From Phascolarctos cinereus (Eukaryota; Chordata; Mammalia; Diprotodontia; Phascolarctidae), in assembly GCF_002099425.1 (NCBI RefSeq), contig NW_018343969.1, positions 4,920,001 through 4,984,000 on the forward strand: a DNA stretch of 64,000 nucleotides. The letters run 5' to 3'. The position numbers and the translations under genes were made by a program. The notes beneath the pieces were generated by a model that had not been told where the DNA came from, ran no database searches, and saw only the letters and a program-made list of their open reading frames with translations. Shown piece after piece: positions 1-11,345 of this stretch; position 1 is the stretch's first letter, and each line of letters opens with the position of its first letter.

Positions 1-192
1 GAATACTCATCTTCCTGGCCTCAGACATTTAGTAGCTATGTGACCATGGGCAAGTCACTTAATCCTATTTGCCTCAGTTTCCTCATCTGTAAAATGAGCT
101 GGAGAAGAAAATGGCAAACCACTTTCACTATCTTTGCCAAGAAAACCCCAAATGGGCTTACAAAGAGTTGGACATAACTAAACAACAACAAA
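1..192 (+). mobile_element. Marsupial tRNA-derived SINE (MAR1-like), cut by window edge
   Basis: The segment reads through the tRNA-related part ('tagctatgtgacc', 'gggcaagtcactt', 'tcctcatctgtaaaatg') and ends in 'gagttggacataactaaac' followed by an aacaacaa tail. Full copies in the window (27092-27342 on plus, 16800-17032 and 28865-29112 on minus) show that its first bases lie left of position 1. It is non-coding and was copied by a LINE partner in trans. Family naming is from memory. Confidence 0.85.
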
Positions 193-449
193 CTGGGGAG
201 AAAGCATTTTAAGGTACCTAAGCATTGGCCACTAGCACTAGTGTACTTGTGAGGATTGCAGACTGCTACCTAGGAAGTAAAAGAATATAAAACAGAAGCT
301 AGGGACAGGAGGAAAATTTCAGATAGTTCACATTTTTTCTTTGCCTGGCATGGGCCCTGTCTACTTTCACTTAGATAGAAATTAATGGCAGCTGTGCACA
401 AGCAGATAAGATAGAAATTGTGGATGCAGACAGCTCAGTTTCCTATGAT

Positions 450-487
<38 letters not shown>

Positions 488-839
488 TTGACTTATTGTC
501 AAAGAATTTCATTCCCAGAAGATTTGTTAATTGAGGTATCACTGTCTTCACCTCCTTATTAGGTTGAAGCAAAAATCAGTGTAAGAAATATTTCCAAAAC
601 TTTGAAAAATATGATGTTTGAGCAATCCCCAGTAGTAATGTTTTGTATTTTTAGTGCCATTCTGCATAGTTGGTGGAGGTGGTAGGTTTTCTTCAGTAAC
701 TCCAATCATCCTTCAGAATTTACTCATCCTTCAAGAATAAAAGGACTATGTCCCTCAACTTGGCAAAAAGGATCTATTTGACCCAAGCCTTGAAAGATTT
801 TTAAGAATCATAACTATTCCATTACCAATGCAGATGAGT
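193..839. other. No gene seen; unique-looking sequence with a CA microsatellite
   Basis: AT-rich sequence with no family I recognise, apart from the (CA)n tract listed separately. No open frame of note. Confidence 0.5.
452..486. repeat. (CA)n microsatellite
   Basis: About 17 uninterrupted CA units. Likely polymorphic in length between individuals. Confidence 0.95.
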
Positions 840-1062
840 GGGATAGGTGGCATAGTGGGTCAGGCAGGTGACAGAGATAGCATATTGGACTAGACTTCAG
901 AAATTCCCAAGTTCAAATGCTGAATCAGATATTTATAAACTTACCAATTAACAGACATAGAGCAAGACCCCTGTCCTTCTGTAAAATGTGGAAAATGAAG
1001 AGGTTGGACTACATGGACTTTCAGGTTCCCTCTAGTTCTAGATCTATTCCCCTTTAATACAG
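840..1062 (+). mobile_element. MIR-like SINE with L3/CR1-type 3' tail
   Basis: A degraded tRNA-like head (around 'aagttcaaatgctgaatcag') leads to 'ctgtaaaatg', then 'ggttggactacatgga' and 'ggttccctctagttctaga'. That ending also occurs at the 3' end of the L3/CR1 relic at 19373-19858. Old and heavily diverged; the left edge is approximate. Confidence 0.5.
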
Positions 1063-1104
1063 TTTCAACTTTTGTATCATTAAGGTCACTTTGTTATCAA
1101 AGTG

Positions 1105-1372
1105 AAGCATGCACTATATAGAGTTCTAGATCTGGAGTCAAGAATGCCTGAATTCATATCTAGCATCAAACACTTATGAGCTGTGTGACCTTGGGCAAAT
1201 CAGTTATCCTCTGTCTCAGTTTCCTCATCTTTAAAATGGGGGTAATGATAGCATAAATGGGGATAATAATAATCTAGGATTGTTGTGAGGAACAAATGGG
1301 ATATTTGTAAGCAGTAATATTTTAAGAGATGACATTTATAAAATGCTTTATAAATTTATTATTACTACCCAT
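1105..1372 (+). mobile_element. MIR SINE
   Basis: Near full-length MIR layout: 'gagctgtgtgaccttgggcaaat', 'cagtttcctcatctttaaaatg', a 'gggataataataatc' core, 'attgttgtgagga', and the L2-type end 'aaaatgctttataaa' then 'ttattatta'. Ancient mammalian repeat. Confidence 0.75.
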
Positions 1373-1411
1373 GAATATTTGTCATTTTAAATTAATTCAA
1401 CAGGTACAAAG

Positions 1412-1592
1412 GGAGGCAGGTCATTGATTTTATAAAGAGCTTTACATATGGAGTCTGAAGAATTAGATTCAAATCTTCCCCCTCTGGTTTACTACCTGGT
1501 AGCCCTTTGTTCTCAGTTTTCTTACATATAAAGGAATGGGTTATAATAGATGATGTCTAAGGTCCTTTCTGCCTCTAATCTAAATCTCAGAG
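1412..1592 (+). mobile_element. MIR-like SINE with L3-type tail
   Basis: 'tggagtctgaagaattagattcaaatc' gives a decayed box B region. 'ctcagttttcttacatataaa' follows, and the 3' part 'gatgatgtctaaggtcc' plus 'ctgcctctaatctaaatc' matches the same L3-like ending seen at 840-1062 and 17052-17315. Confidence 0.55.
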
Positions 1593-2419
1593 ACAGTCAC
1601 AAATATACTGGAGCTCAAAGAATGAAATGACTATTGCCTCTGACTTAAGGCAACTTGTACTTTAATAGAGATATAAAACATTTGCACAAATATTGTCCAA
1701 GTCATAAGAAGTGTAGGGAAAGATAATATGAAAAGTTTAAGAAAAAATATTTTAAGGAGGAAGCTTGTTTCAAGAGAGATGATTCGACAAGCCCTTATTC
1801 ATGGAGGCCATTGGAGTTGGAAGAAAGGAGAATTTTCAAGAATTTGAAGGTCCTTCACCTACTTAAGTCTAGACAATCAACAAAATACATCAAATCCTGT
1901 TTGCCAATTTCCAAGGATTAAATGCTCACACAAAAATCAGGTCTCCTAAGCAAATGTTAGCTGTCTTCATCACACTGCTAAGTCCATGATAGATGTGAGA
2001 GATGAAGTAAGTGAAGGGATGTGAGAAGAAAGGATGAGGATAGGGGATAACATGAATGTGTGGTAACTCAAGTTCTTCATTTCCACATTTCCAAAAAGCA
2101 TATAAATATTATCATGTTTTCCATTATTCACATACATACTTTTTTTTTCTGATTCTGGCCTCATAAATGCAGAAATCTTAAAGAGGGGTCTGCTGTAGTG
2201 AAAATACTAAAGAAGTTTAAATAACATTGCTCTTACTTTCTTCCATGCGAATATAGCCTTGCAAATTAGAAAATCTAAACCACTTCCAACCTGATTGTTA
2301 AATCCTCTGTCATCCACCATGAAATCAGGAGCCCTGGTTGTTACTGTCTATGTATGCCAAGATACTCATGCGAAAGAATACACAGAGTTTAGTAGACTAA
2401 AATGATCTGTTCTTCCAAT
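1593..2419. other. No gene seen
   Basis: Unrecognised AT-rich sequence. The part near 1640-1790 may be a very old minus-strand L2 3' end ('gcaacttgtactttaatag' resembles the 'gagcttacattctaatgg' motif), but this is too weak to annotate as such. Confidence 0.4.
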
Positions 2420-2512
2420 GTGCTGCAATGGAATGGACTTTGGAGCCAGAGGGTAGGTTCAAATCCTTCTACTGATATGATCTGTGTGATCTTCAGAAAA
2501 TCTATTAATGAT
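2420..2512 (+). mobile_element. MIR SINE, 5' fragment
   Basis: 'gcaatggaatggactttgg', 'aggttcaaatccttctact' (box B-like) and 'atctgtgtgatctt' are in MIR order. The 3' half is absent, the sequence running straight into an L2-like fragment. Confidence 0.55.
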
Positions 2513-2524
2513 GATTTCTGGTTA

Positions 2525-2642
2525 CTACTCAGTTTGACATGTTTTGAGTACATCCTATGTTCTAGGCACTGTGCAAGGCCCTGAGAATCTAAAAACAAAA
2601 ACAACCCCCTTTTCTCAAGAAGCTTACAAACTTACATTTTCC
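2525..2642 (-). mobile_element. L2 LINE 3'-end fragment
   Basis: Reads as the reverse complement of an L2 3' end: 'gtacatcctatgttctagg', 'cactgtgcaaggccctgag', then 'aagaagcttacaaacttac'. Such short 3' ends are typical of 5'-truncated L2 copies. Confidence 0.55.
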
Positions 2643-3257
2643 CCTCTAAATGTTTACAGATAGATATTTGTAACAGGTTTTAGACTTTTATTTCTCTTTC
2701 TATGTCTATAATGGATTTTCACTGATACTATAATCTGATTCTACAGACAGAAGCTCCAAATACTTTTTTGTTCATTCCTAGATCAAGATATGACCTTTTA
2801 TATCAGTAAAGCAGTGAGATGTAACTGTTTAAAACAGGTAGAGTTTCATTTAATCTGCACTATCTACTCTTCCTGCTTTACTGATGGACCCCTGCAAAGT
2901 ATCCATCCACCCAATACACACACTTCTGTTCATTTGCACTAACTACTTTGGGGAGAACTTTTAGATATGAGTCATGTCTTATGTCACAGTGACACTTTAT
3001 ATTTTTGCCTCATGGGGCTTATGAAACCAAAAATCGATCACTTTTCTAACTGTGTCATTGGACAAATAGAGTTGAATGATTCAGATGTTCTCCCCTTCAT
3101 TATATCTTATAATTGGCTTTTTTTTTGTCAGATTTGATCAAGCAAAGGACCGTAGAACTTGACTGGAAGATACATTAGAGGCAAAATATATTTCCATATT
3201 AACCATGTTGCAAAATAAAACACAAGCAAAATAAGAAAAACAAAGAAAGTTAAAATC
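2643..3257. other. No gene seen
   Basis: No repeat or coding signature that I can support. Unique or very old sequence. Confidence 0.4.
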
Positions 3258-3470
3258 CAGTGCTGTCAAATTCAAATAGAAACAGAAAAATAGAAAACAT
3301 ACATAATGATCCCTGTGGGTGCTTATTGACACAGAAAACCACTTGTTCAGATTATATGTTTGTTTTTGTTTTGTTTTGTTTTCTTAAATATTTCTTAATT
3401 ATATTTTAATCTGGTTTGGGTAGCATTTGGTTGTATGTGACTTGTGGGCCACATGTTTAACACCTCTGTT
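3258..3470 (+). mobile_element. hAT-like MITE, family A copy 1
   Basis: Begins 'cagtgctgtcaaattcaaa' and ends 'gtttaacacctctg', so the ends are near-inverted repeats of the CAGxGGTGTCAAAC type. The interior has 'ttaatctggtttggg' and 'gtgggccacatgtttaac'. The same element occurs at 6790-6998 (minus) and 37475-37662. No transposase coding. The hAT assignment rests on the CAG-type ends only; I could not find a clean 8-bp TSD. Confidence 0.6.
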
Positions 3471-3629
3471 TTTATTCCAACTGAGTAATTTCTTTTAATT
3501 TAATTTAAAATTTCTTTAATTTTTTTTAAAATCTTGAACTTGAATACCAAAATAGCACTTTCTTACAAGAAGTAGAACATACAAGAAAATTATATTAAAT
3601 CATGACTTTCCACTTCACAAGATTTTGTT

Positions 3630-4955
3630 TTTAAAGTGTTTTTAAATATAGTTTTCCAATGATATGCTTGACATTTTCTTCTACTTCTTTTTCACTCTTT
3701 TGACTTTATTTTATTGTTCTTGATGTTTCATGGAGTCATTGTCTTCCACTTGCTCAGTTCTCATTTTTAAGGAATTATTTTCTTCAATGAGCTTTCACAC
3801 CTCTTTTCCTGTTTATTAAATACTGCTTTTTAAGGAGTTATTTCCATCAGTAAATTTTTATCTCTTTTACCATTTGGCCAATTCTGGTTTTTTAAGGTGT
3901 TATTTTCTGCATTATTTTCTATGCCTTTTTTTCCCAAGGTGTTAATTGTCTTTTCATCATTTTCTTCATTTGCTTTCATTTATTTACCTATTTTTCCTCT
4001 ACCATTCTTATTTGATTTTGAAAATGATTTTTAGCTTTTTGAGGAAATCTTGTTGACTTGTGTCCAGTTCACTTTTTTTTTTTTGCAATTTTTACTCGTG
4101 GCTGTTTTGACTTCATTGTTTTCTTCTGAGCATGTCTTGATCTTTCCTGGCACCATTGTAGCTTTTTGGTATTGGGTTCTTATTTTGTTGTTTGCTCATT
4201 TTTCCATTATATTTCTTTATTTTGAACTCTACTTTTATATGCTGTGTTCCTTGCATGGGGTGGGGGCACTATCTCAAGGTTCAGGATTTTTTGAACTATT
4301 GTTTTCGAAGCTAGTTCTAGGGGAATGGAAGTTTTTGGTATTTCCTAAGTGGTGTGATCTATGGAAAGATCTGGTCACTGTTTTCTTGTTCTACACTCTG
4401 GCTCTTAACCAGGAAGGACCCCTGATCTCTCAGGGTTGAAATTGATACTGCTCCTCGGGGCCTCTGATTCCTTGGGACCTAAAGCAATACTGCTCCTTGG
4501 AGTTTCCATTCTTTCTTGACCAAAAATGCTCCTCTCTGCACACAATAAGTGACCCATAAATGGATACAGGCAACGTGGTTGCCAACAGCATCTGGTCCAG
4601 TACTAGCACAGGGGTCCCCTGTGATCTCTTTTGGACTAGTTGCCAAGTCCTCTTAATGTCTTGGCTTGAGAGTTCCTGAAGCTGCTACTGCTTGTGTCAC
4701 CACCAACAACTAGTTCCACCATTAGTGTTTCATCCATGTGGGCTCTGGGCCAGCCTTCACACCTGTGTCACAGATCTCTCTTTTCTCATCTTCTTCATTG
4801 TCTTGGGCTAGAAGAATATCTCCCTCTGAACTTTTGTTTGCTATGGCACTCCAGAATTTTATTTAAGTCTTTTTAAAAGTTGTTTGGAGGGTGGTGTTGG
4901 GAGAGCTCAGCAGAATGCTCACTCTACTCTGCTGTCTTTCTCTACCCTCATAAGT
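3630..4955 (-). mobile_element. L1 LINE, 5'UTR plus ORF1 N-terminal region
   Basis: Reverse complement matches the 5' part of the complete L1 at 57135-63696. The ORF1 coiled-coil coding region shows repeated 'ttttaaggtgttattttc' blocks, the complement of 'gaaaataacacctta' heptad-coding units. The upstream 5'UTR runs to the L1 start near 4950. Neither the RRM part of ORF1 nor ORF2 is seen. It may extend left to about 3490 in a diverged A/T-rich 3' part, which would make it another short ORF2-less copy. No intact frame; the plus-strand open frame at 4050-4439 is an antisense accident. Confidence 0.7.
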
Positions 4956-5144
4956 TAAAAAAAGTAATAAAGTCTATATTTGACTTTTAATATTGTGCTG
5001 ATTGTCTCTGTGCCTCTCAGATTGTTCTTTTCCCTTCTGTGCATTTTAAATAATGTCTTAGTATTTTGATGACTCTCTTTTTTAGGCGCATTACTATTGC
5101 CTGTCCCTTTCTTCCACATTCTCCCTTTATCCTGCCCCAGGGGG

Positions 5145-5189
5145 GAGAGAGAAAGAGAGAGAGAGATGGAGAGAGAGAAAGAGAAGAGA

Positions 5190-5251
<62 letters not shown>

Positions 5252-5327
5252 AGAGGAAGGAAGGAAGGAAGAAGGAAGGAAGGAAGGAAGGAAGGAAGGA
5301 AGGAAGGAAGGAAGGAAGGAAGGAAGG
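5145..5327. repeat. (GA)n then (GGAA)n compound microsatellite
   Basis: Purine-only tract: about 90 nt of GA-rich repeat with a pure (GA)n run, passing directly into about 70 nt of GGAA/AAGG tetramers. Several long open frames on both strands over this tract code only for Arg/Glu or Ser/Leu/Phe/Pro repeats and are artefacts. Confidence 0.95.
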
Positions 5328-5517
5328 AGCAATAAAAGTGATGGAGGAAGGAAAGTTCATCTCTGTCAAATAAGCATAGTCAAGAAAAGTGGCTATGTCC
5401 AAAAAACATATGTCTTAACATCTTGCTACTATCACCTCTATGTCAGGAGGTATGCAAAAGCAGGTAACGTGCTTCATCACTGGTCTTATGAAAACTTGGT
5501 TGGTCATTCCTTCCTCA

Positions 5518-5600
5518 TTTTATAGATGAGTAATCTGAAGCCCATGGAAGTTATATGACTTTACCAAGGTCTTTGGATAATAAGGACAAGAGCTTGGTAT
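5518..5600 (-). mobile_element. MIR SINE fragment
   Basis: 'cattttatagatgagtaat', 'ctgaagcccatggaa' and 'tatgactttaccaaggtc' are the complement of the MIR core in order. Truncated at the right, next to a second MIR. Confidence 0.6.
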
Positions 5601-5609
5601 CTAACATTT

Positions 5610-5832
5610 CTGTAGCATTCTAAGATTTAAAAGCACTATATATACATTATCTCATTTTATTCTCACAACAACCTTATGAGATAATTTCTCTTATTATCTC
5701 CATGTTATGGATGACAACAAAACTGAGGTTAGGTAACTCACCCAAAATCATACAGACAGCAAGTGGCAGAGATGGACTTGAATTCAGGTCCTGTGTTTTT
5801 CAAGTTCAAGACTTCTTCTATGGTACCATACT
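5610..5832 (-). mobile_element. MIR SINE, near complete
   Basis: Complement of MIR: 'agcactatatatacattatc', 'cacaacaaccttatgagat', 'aaactgaggttaggtaac', 'cagcaagtggcagag', 'ttgaattcaggtcctg' and 'accatactgccct'. All blocks are in order, with moderate divergence. Confidence 0.8.
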
Positions 5833-6789
5833 GCCCTTGATATATTTCCTGCATTACAATGAGATACAAAGTACTGATCATCATCAAACCTTATGATGTT
5901 CATTATTCTTTGCTTGCTTAACAGTCACAAAAATTTTCATGGAAATGCTACAACACCAGGTTATTGAAATGATTTTCCCTTCTTCCAGGAAAGTTGGAAG
6001 CAACAGAATATGCACTGTAACATCATTTATCAACATCTGTCAATTTTTCAGAGGATCCACAGCTTGCTCTTCTGTAATTCATCTTTGAAAGCTGAATATA
6101 AATCCTCAGGATGACTTCACTAGTAATGGCATCTCAAAATAGCCCTGATAGTTTCTATCACTATTACTCTTGATATGGAAAAGGGGAAAACACAGCTATA
6201 GAACCACATAAAACAACAGAAGAGTACATGCAGGGACAACACTACTTGAAAACAGTCCCACAATATTGTACTATCTGCTATGTTATGGAGACCATAAGGT
6301 ATCCCATGTGTCAGTCCTTTGGAGTTGACCTTGAGAACCCTGATCCATCTGCCTGTATTCAAACCAAACAGGTTAATATTTGGGTATTTGGTTCAGGGCC
6401 AAGTTTTCTTGAGGATACAAATGAAAAGCAAATGTAATTCACTATGGTTTATTTGTCAATCAGTTTTGATATTGCATAAAGGAAGAATTAAAAGTATCTA
6501 TAGAGAAGAGGTGAAATTTGGAGGCAAACATGCTTCTTCATCATCTCTACTTACTATTGATCCATGATTTTATGTGTGAATAATATGAAGCCCAGGATTT
6601 ATTGCTTGCCTATAATATGACTATAAAATAAGAGTCTCTATGTCCAGTGATTGACAGAAAATATTTTTCAGTGAGAAGCAGTCATGATGCTAATGTTGTC
6701 TGATGTTTGTATATAATTGTGAAGAATGTAAAAGGTATGATTTTTAAAAAAAGAGAAGTACATCTCTTAATAAATTCAATTGTTTAGAT
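5833..6789. other. No gene seen
   Basis: Unrecognised AT-rich sequence. The short open frames here (60-82 codons) have no recognisable domain and are not supported by flanking signals. Confidence 0.4.
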
Positions 6790-6998
6790 CAGAGGGATCA
6801 AAGACAATGGCAGCCCCCCAATTTCCCAATGTGAGCCTAACCAAAATGAAATGTAATTAGGAAATATTTAACAAAATAAATAAAAATACAATCAAATATA
6901 AATAATAATATGTAGTTTTTAAAGTCATTATTATGCCTATGGAGATTTGTATGAGTAATCTATTGGCCCCTATTTATATTTGACTCTGATGCCACTGG
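6790..6998 (-). mobile_element. hAT-like MITE, family A copy 2
   Basis: Inverted relative to 3258-3470: starts 'cagagggatcaaagacaa' and ends 'atttgactctgatgccactg'. The A/T-rich interior is the complement of the other copy. Confidence 0.55.
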
Positions 6999-7064
6999 TG
7001 TAGGTAACATTGAGACATGATGGTATGTGGCTTGTGATAATGGAAAGATGTAACTTCTTTATGA

Positions 7065-8285
7065 GAAGTTGCTTCCTCTGTCCTCACTCTGTCACTTATT
7101 TTCAATCTTTCCTTTTCTACTTGCTGTTTCCCTACTGCCTACAAACATGTTCATGTTTCCCCCATCCTAAAAACAACAACAAAACAACAACCAAACAACA
7201 AAAATAACCCTCACTTTATCCTTCCATCCCAATATGTCCAATATATCCTTTTGCCTTTATGGCTAAACTCCTTGAAAAGACTGTCTATGGTAAATGCCTT
7301 CATTTTCTCTCCTCTCACTCCTTAACCCCTTATAATCTTGTTTCCAGCATTATCATTCCACCATAACTATTCTCTCCAAAGTTACCAGTGTTCTCTTAAT
7401 TGCCAAATCCAGTGGTGTTTTCTTAGTCCTCATACATCTTTACGTCTCTGCAATCTTTGACACGTTAATAAGCATTTAGCCCTTGATACTCGCTTTTCTC
7501 TAGGTTTTCTGAACACTATTCTCATGAGTACCATGGTGCAAGAAGATTGATCTCTCTACTTTCCTCTATCCTATCTTCCTTCATTGTAGTTTTATGTATG
7601 AAATGGCCCTGCTATTTGCCAAGCTTTCCACTGGACTTCAGTTCTTGATCCTACCTCATCCATCTTAAGTATGACATTCCTTCTCCCACCTTTTTTAATT
7701 TTGTACATAGCCTGTCTGTTATGTCTAGAATTTCCTCTCTCCTCACTTCTTCTGAGAATCTCTAGCTCCCTCAGGCCTCAATTCAAGTTCTACTTTCTTT
7801 TGTTGCTGTGGTTCAGTTGTTTTTAGTCATATCCAACTCTTTGTGACCCCATTTGGAGTTCTCTTTGAAGAGATAGTATCATGGTTTATCATTTCTTTCT
7901 CCAGCTCATTTTACAGGTGAAGAACTGAGACAAACAGGGTGAAGTACCTTGACCAAGATCACACAGATACTAAGTGTCCAAAACTAGATTTGAACTCATA
8001 CAGATATGCCTTCCTGTCTCTAAGACCCTCACTCTATTTACCACACCATATAACTGCCTCACTTCCTACAAGAGAACTTTCTTGAATCCCTTAAGTCCTC
8101 TAGCTATTAAAAAGCCATAGTCAATCACTGTGTATTTTGGGGGAAAATATTTCATTTATTTTTCTGTTAATACCTTGTAAACTTGAGAGGAATTACTAAC
8201 TCACTTTTGGACATGTAGCCCCATGCCTGGCAAAGGATTTGACGCATAGTAGGTGTTTGATAAATGGTTTTTGATTCATTTCTTA
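7065..8285 (+). mobile_element. L2 LINE, copy 1, internally deleted and split by a SINE
   Basis: 7065-7540 matches the RT-region segment of the neighbouring L2 at about 9130-9600 almost base for base, in direct orientation. It then jumps to the L2 3' end: 'ctcaattcaagttctactt', 'ttgtaaacttgagagga' and 'catagtaggtgtttgata'. A minus-strand SINE (7800-8064) interrupts the 3' part. The reverse-transcriptase core with YADD is missing from this copy. Copy 1 shares with copy 2 an AAC-rich insert at the same place, so they are close relatives or a local duplication. Confidence 0.7.
7800..8064 (-). mobile_element. tRNA-derived SINE (MAR1-like) inside L2 copy 1
   Basis: Left end 'ttgctgtggttcagttg', then 'ccaactctttgtgacccca', 'ctccagctcattttacag', 'gatcacacagatactaag', ending 'ccatataactgcctca'. 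L2 sequence resumes at once on the right ('acttcctacaagagaac'), so the SINE is the younger element. Confidence 0.85.
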
Positions 8286-8289
8286 CTCT

Positions 8290-8790
8290 AACCCATTCAA
8301 CAATTTGCCAAGTAATGTTGAATTTACTGTCATAACCTCTCTTAAATCTACCACTTTCTACTTACACTGTTACAACTATGGTTTAGCCCCTTATTACAGC
8401 TCACATGGACAATATCAAGAGCCCCTTAACTTGTCTTCCTAACTCTAATCTCCCTTACTCCCATCTGTCTTATTCATTCATCTGTCAATTTATCTATACA
8501 AGAAATAAATATTGTTTTAATACTTCCAAAATTACAAATATTCGATGGTTTTCTACTATTATCTAGAATGAAATACTACCTCCTTAGCCATGTACTTGTC
8601 ACTCTGCATTTTGGTTTGAAGCTACCTTTCTAGCATCACTGAACATGACCCTTCTTCACACAATCAATGTTTATCTTCACTCCTACATATTTCCTCTTGA
8701 ATGAAGGTGGAGAAAAACCACATAACTATTTTGACTGCATCTACTATAAATATATGTTGGATAACCTTGACTGGCCCCTCACTGTTACTA
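8290..8790 (+). mobile_element. Possible second degraded L2 3' piece
   Basis: Pyrimidine-rich sequence with blocks in the order of an L2 3' region ('gttacaactatggtttag', 'cttaacttgtcttcctaac', 'atgaaatactacctcctta'). Divergence is high, so this is tentative. No other feature is visible. Confidence 0.35.
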
Positions 8791-10755
8791 GACAATCCTT
8801 CTATTCCTATTTTATCCACCTACTTTGCCACTGTCTTTCAAAGAAGGCTCTTCTAGAGCTTTTTTTTTTGATCCCTCTTCAAACCTCCATGGCTCCTCCT
8901 CCCCTACCCTCTCAGCTGAGAACCTTACCTCAATTTTTTCAGAAAAAAAAAAAGTTAAGGCCGTTCACCATAAGCTCTATCTTCTCCTGTCTTCTTCATC
9001 TCATGTCACTCATATGCCTTCTGCCACTACTTCCTTCCCTTCAGTCTCACATGATAAAGTGGCTTTACCCATTACCAAGGCTAACCTCTCTACTTTTTCA
9101 AAGAATTCCACTCCATCCAATCTCCTTTAACAAGTTGTCTCCTCTGTCCTCACTCTGTCACTTATTTTCAGTCTTTCCCTTTCTACTTGCTTTTTCCCTA
9201 CTGCCTACAAACATGTTCATGTTTCTGCTATCCTAAAACAACAAAAACAAAAAACAAACAAACAAACAACAAAACCTCACTTTATCTTTCTATCCCAATA
9301 TATCCAATATATCCCATATATCCCCTTCCCTTTATGGCTAAACTCCTTGAAAAGACTGTCTACAGTAGATGCCTTCATTTTCTGTCCTCTCATTCACTTC
9401 TTAACCCCTTATAATCTTGTTCCCAACATTATCATTCCACCATAACTGTTCTCTCCAAAGTTACCAGTGTTCTCCTAATTGCCAAATCCAGTGGTGTTTC
9501 CTTGGTCCTTATTCATCTTTACCTCTCTGCAGTCTTTGACGTGTTAATAACCATTTACCCCTTGATACTCTCTTTTCTCTAGGTTTTCTGAACATTATTC
9601 TCTCCTGATTCCCATCTTCCCTATCAGATTTTTCCTTCTCAGTCACCTTCACTAGATCCTCATCCATATCATGCCTTCTAAACATAGGTGCCCTATCTGG
9701 CTTTGTCCTGGGCCTCCCTCTATTCTACCTCTATGCTACTTCAATTAGTCATCTCATTGCCTCCCATGGATTTAATTACCATCTCTATGCTGATGATTCT
9801 CCAATCTACCTATCCTGTCCCAGCTTCTCTGCTGACATCCATTCTCACATCTCTAACTGCCTTTTAGACATCTTAAACTGGATGTGTGGTAGACATTTTG
9901 AGCTCAACATGTCCAAAACTGAACTCATTATCTTTTCCCCTCCCCCACCAACTGCTATGGCAATACCATCCTCCTAGTCTCTCAGGCTTGTAACTTAGGA
10001 ATCATCTTGACTCCTCACTGTTCCTCACTCCCCACATCCAATTTGTTACCAAGGCCTGTCAATTTTACCTTTGCAGAATGTCTCAGATATACCCACTTCT
10101 CTCCTCTGATATTCCCATTACTTTCTTGCAGTCCCTCATCACTTTAAATCTTAACTATTGCAATAGCTTGCTGGTGAGTTTGTCAGCCTCAAGTCTTTCT
10201 AGTCTTCATTCAGCCACCAAAGTGATTTTTCTAAATATAGGTCCCACCATGTCGCCCCCCCCAACTCAATAAACTCTTTTAGCCCCCAGTTGCCTCTGGG
10301 ATCAAAAGTAAAATCATCTGCTTGGCATTCAAAGTCCTTTTTAAACTACCCCTTTCAACATTTTTAGTCTTTTTACAGCTTGTTCCTCTTCATTAACACT
10401 TTGATTCAGTGACACTGGTCTCCTTGATATTCCATGGTTCCCAGCCTTTTCTCTGGCTATCAATATGACTAGAATACTCTCCATCCTCAATTCCATATAC
10501 AGAATTCCGTTAAGTCCTAACTAAATTTTCATTTTCTTCAGTAAGCCTTGTGTTATCCCTCTGCCTTCCCTTTGCTAATCATTTCCTATTTACCCTTATA
10601 TTGTTTGTACGTATTTCTGCTGTCTCCTTCATTAGAGCAAAGCTCCTTGAGAGAAGGGACTTTATTTTTGCCTTTTGCTTTATCCCTCCCACTTAGAACA
10701 GTATCTAGGGCACAGTAGGTGCTTAAGAAATGGTTATTAATTGATAGATTTGAGC
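8790..10755 (+). mobile_element. L2 (CR1-clade) LINE, copy 2, RT region to 3' end
   Basis: Translation in pieces recovers an L2-type ORF2. A linker near 8825-9130 reads ...FSEKKKVKAVHHKL...ALPITKANLSTFSKNSTPSNLL. Around 9520 comes an L-S-A-V-F-D block, the decayed 'LSAAFDTVDH' motif. Around 9770-9960 comes LYADDSPIYLSCPSFSADIH then ILNWMCGRHFELNMSKTELI. YADD is the catalytic box of reverse transcriptase. The 3' end has 'gagcaaagctccttgagag' and 'ggcacagtaggtgcttaag'. Frameshifts and stops prevent any intact protein. The endonuclease domain is not present, so the copy is 5'-truncated. Confidence 0.85.
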
Positions 10756-10984
10756 AAAACTATTGGAGGTCAAATGGACTAATAGAACCCACTAGAGAAG
10801 TTATGATTACCAAATGTAAACAGGAAAGCAAAGAGGGCCTAGGACACAGCTTTGGGTATATGCTCATCCACAGAAGAAAATAGATGGTTGATGAATCAGC
10901 AAGAGAGACTATTATTAGTTTATCTTTTTCCCTAGACTGAATGAAGTATGTCTTCTTTTCTTTCATTTACATCTATAATTCCCC
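10756..10984 (-). mobile_element. Probable L2 internal fragment
   Basis: 'gagggcctaggacacagct', 'ttgggtatatgctcatcca' and 'gatgaatcagcaagagag' resemble the complement of a known L2 stretch upstream of the RT end. Weak; otherwise nothing is seen here. Confidence 0.35.
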
Positions 10985-11345
10985 ATGGATGAGGCAGATG
11001 CTTTCCTTCCTTATCTCTGCCTTTCAGAATTTTTTCACTTCTTACAGGATTTAGACCAGATCCCAACATTTCCATGTAGCCTTCTTTGATCCCCTAACAC
11101 CTATATGAAAATACCTTCTCTCTCCTCAAATTTTAAGACTTCATCTGAATTTCTCATTTTTCTCATTACTCCCCACCTTATAGTATATTTATCTGTGTAC
11201 AAATTCTATTTCTCACTCAGTGCAATAGAATCTAGGCTCTCCGAGGTCATAGATGGTTCTGTTTTTTCCCTTTTATCCACAGTGCTTAGAACTAATGACT
11301 TCCATTATAGAATGATCTTAATAAATGTTCATTGAATCTTACTGA
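10985..11345 (+). mobile_element. L2 LINE 3'-end fragment
   Basis: 'ttctttgatcccctaaca', 'tctaggctctccgaggtc' and 'cacagtgcttagaac', finishing 'cttaataaatgttcattga', the standard L2 terminus. It belongs to an older copy than 8790-10755. Confidence 0.65.

Noticed and set aside
4050-4439. 129-codon plus-strand open frame rich in Phe and Leu
   Set aside because: It is the antisense of a minus-strand L1 5'UTR/ORF1 region; hydrophobic composition comes from T-rich antisense of A-rich coding.
5066-5525. Overlapping open frames of 89-142 codons on both strands
   Set aside because: They are driven by the (GA)n/(GGAA)n tract and code for Arg/Glu/Gly or Ser/Leu/Phe/Pro repeats.
8667-9236. 189-codon open frame, the longest on the plus strand
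   Set aside because: It lies over an L2 relic and is out of frame with the L2 protein, which is read in another frame at 8825-9130.
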